From: an uncultured Oscillospiraceae bacterium
GTDB taxonomy: Bacteria > Bacillota > Clostridia > Oscillospirales > Ruminococcaceae
DNA length: 22,989 nt
Assembly (NCBI GenBank): GCA_910578965.1
Contig: CAJTSP010000030.1
Coordinates: forward strand, 1 to 22,989
Direction of reading: 5' to 3'
Shown: positions 22,610 to 22,989 of the stretch, one piece after another
Numbering within the stretch: the stretch's first letter is position 1
Layout: the number at the start of each line of letters is the position of its first letter
The notes under the pieces: generated by a model
Seen by the model: only the letters and a program-made list of their open reading frames with translations
What the model was told of the DNA's origin: nothing
Databases searched by the model: none
Translations under genes and position numbers: made by a program

Positions 22610-22989
22610 ATGCCAATGGATTTTGACCCGAATATGGAACCAATGGAATTGCTGATCTATGAAGACACGACCCTGCTCAACACGCTGGATCAGATTCTTT
22701 TGGACTCGGAAAAATCCAAAGACCTCAGTCTTGACAACATCAACGAGATTTTCCGCGTGATGCACACGATCAAAGGCTCGGCCGCGATGATGGGCCTGAA
22801 CAGCATTGCGACGCTGGCCCATGCCGTTGAGGACGTTTTTGCGATTTTCCGCGACAACCCGGACATCCTCACGACGGTGGTAGACACGGTTTTCGACCTT
22901 GTCTTCCAGGCGTCTGACTTCCTTAAGGCCGAGCTGGAATCCCTGCAGGGCTCGGCCGCCATCTCGGACGGGTCGCCGTTGCATTCGCC
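22610..22989 (+). CDS. cheA: Chemotaxis histidine kinase CheA, N-terminal part (3' end cut)
   Basis: The 126 visible residues form a CheA P1 (Hpt) phosphotransfer domain. The phosphorylated histidine is His52 in RVMHTIKGSAAMMGLNSIA (49-67), followed by HAVEDVF (71-77), where the Hpt acidic helix is expected. ATG at 22610 is chosen for the AGGGGGG six bases upstream; a second ATG at 22616 is in frame. It is divergent from the FliK-like operon and shares a 203-base intergenic region with it. It should receive signals from the chemoreceptor encoded at 14711-16453. Threonine is written ACG in 7 of 8 cases here, while genes nearby use ACC freely. Confidence 0.93.
   Translation, partial: MPMDFDPNMEPMELLIYEDTTLLNTLDQILLDSEKSKDLSLDNINEIFRVMHTIKGSAAMMGLNSIATLAHAVEDVFAIFRDNPDILTTVVDTVFDLVFQASDFLKAELESLQGSAAISDGSPLHS

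Noticed and set aside
1..22989. Mobile element, CRISPR array, tRNA or rRNA
   Set aside because: No transposase or integrase motif, regularly spaced repeats, cloverleaf or ribosomal RNA signature was seen on either strand.

Overview
The window looks like chromosome of a GC-rich, low-GC-type Gram-positive (Clostridia, probably a gut Oscillospiraceae-like lineage). That placement is an inference from strong AGGAGG-type ribosome binding sites, sigma-A promoters, LacI/NagA/NagB sugar genes and a pair of genes arranged like ylqG-ylqH of Bacillus subtilis. No 16S, ribosomal or phage marker is present to confirm it. I see no tRNA, rRNA, CRISPR array, insertion sequence or integrase.

Region 1 (1-3448, + strand) is a translationally coupled four-gene operon whose left end is cut. 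It holds two small EmrE/EamA-type membrane proteins, a GtrB/ArnC-type polyprenyl-phosphate glycosyltransferase with two C-terminal membrane helices, and a large multi-pass GT-C-type glycosyltransferase. Together they form a plausible three-component extracytoplasmic glycosylation system: charge undecaprenyl phosphate with a sugar, flip it, and transfer it to a surface acceptor. It ends in a bidirectional terminator.

Region 2 (3517-14030, - strand) reads as one long carbohydrate operon. It starts at a near-perfect sigma-A promoter overlapped downstream by a LacI-type operator. The order is lacI-type regulator, nagB-like deaminase, an HtpX-shaped membrane protein that has lost its zinc histidines, a sodium:solute symporter, an AGE-family 2-epimerase, a neutral-ceramidase-fold protein, a SIS-domain protein, nagA and an AEC-family transporter. 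The content points to uptake and catabolism of an N-acetylated amino sugar, but no sugar kinase and no sialate lyase is present, so the substrate is open.

The 13932-14710 gap carries the lacI promoter and operator, roughly 500 bases without a recognisable gene, and a stack of hairpins that ends the next operon.

Region 3 (14711-22989) is a signalling module. Six - strand genes run FliK-like protein, stand-alone FlhB C-terminal domain, PilZ protein, FtsA/PilM-type actin-like ATPase with a repeated beta-grasp-like tail, degenerate EAL-HDOD protein and a methyl-accepting chemotaxis protein. A divergent cheA starts on the + strand and runs off the end. No structural flagellar or pilus gene is in view. 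The combination of a chemoreceptor, a histidine kinase, c-di-GMP-type effectors, secretion-gate fragments and an actin-like ATPase is the most unusual part of the window.
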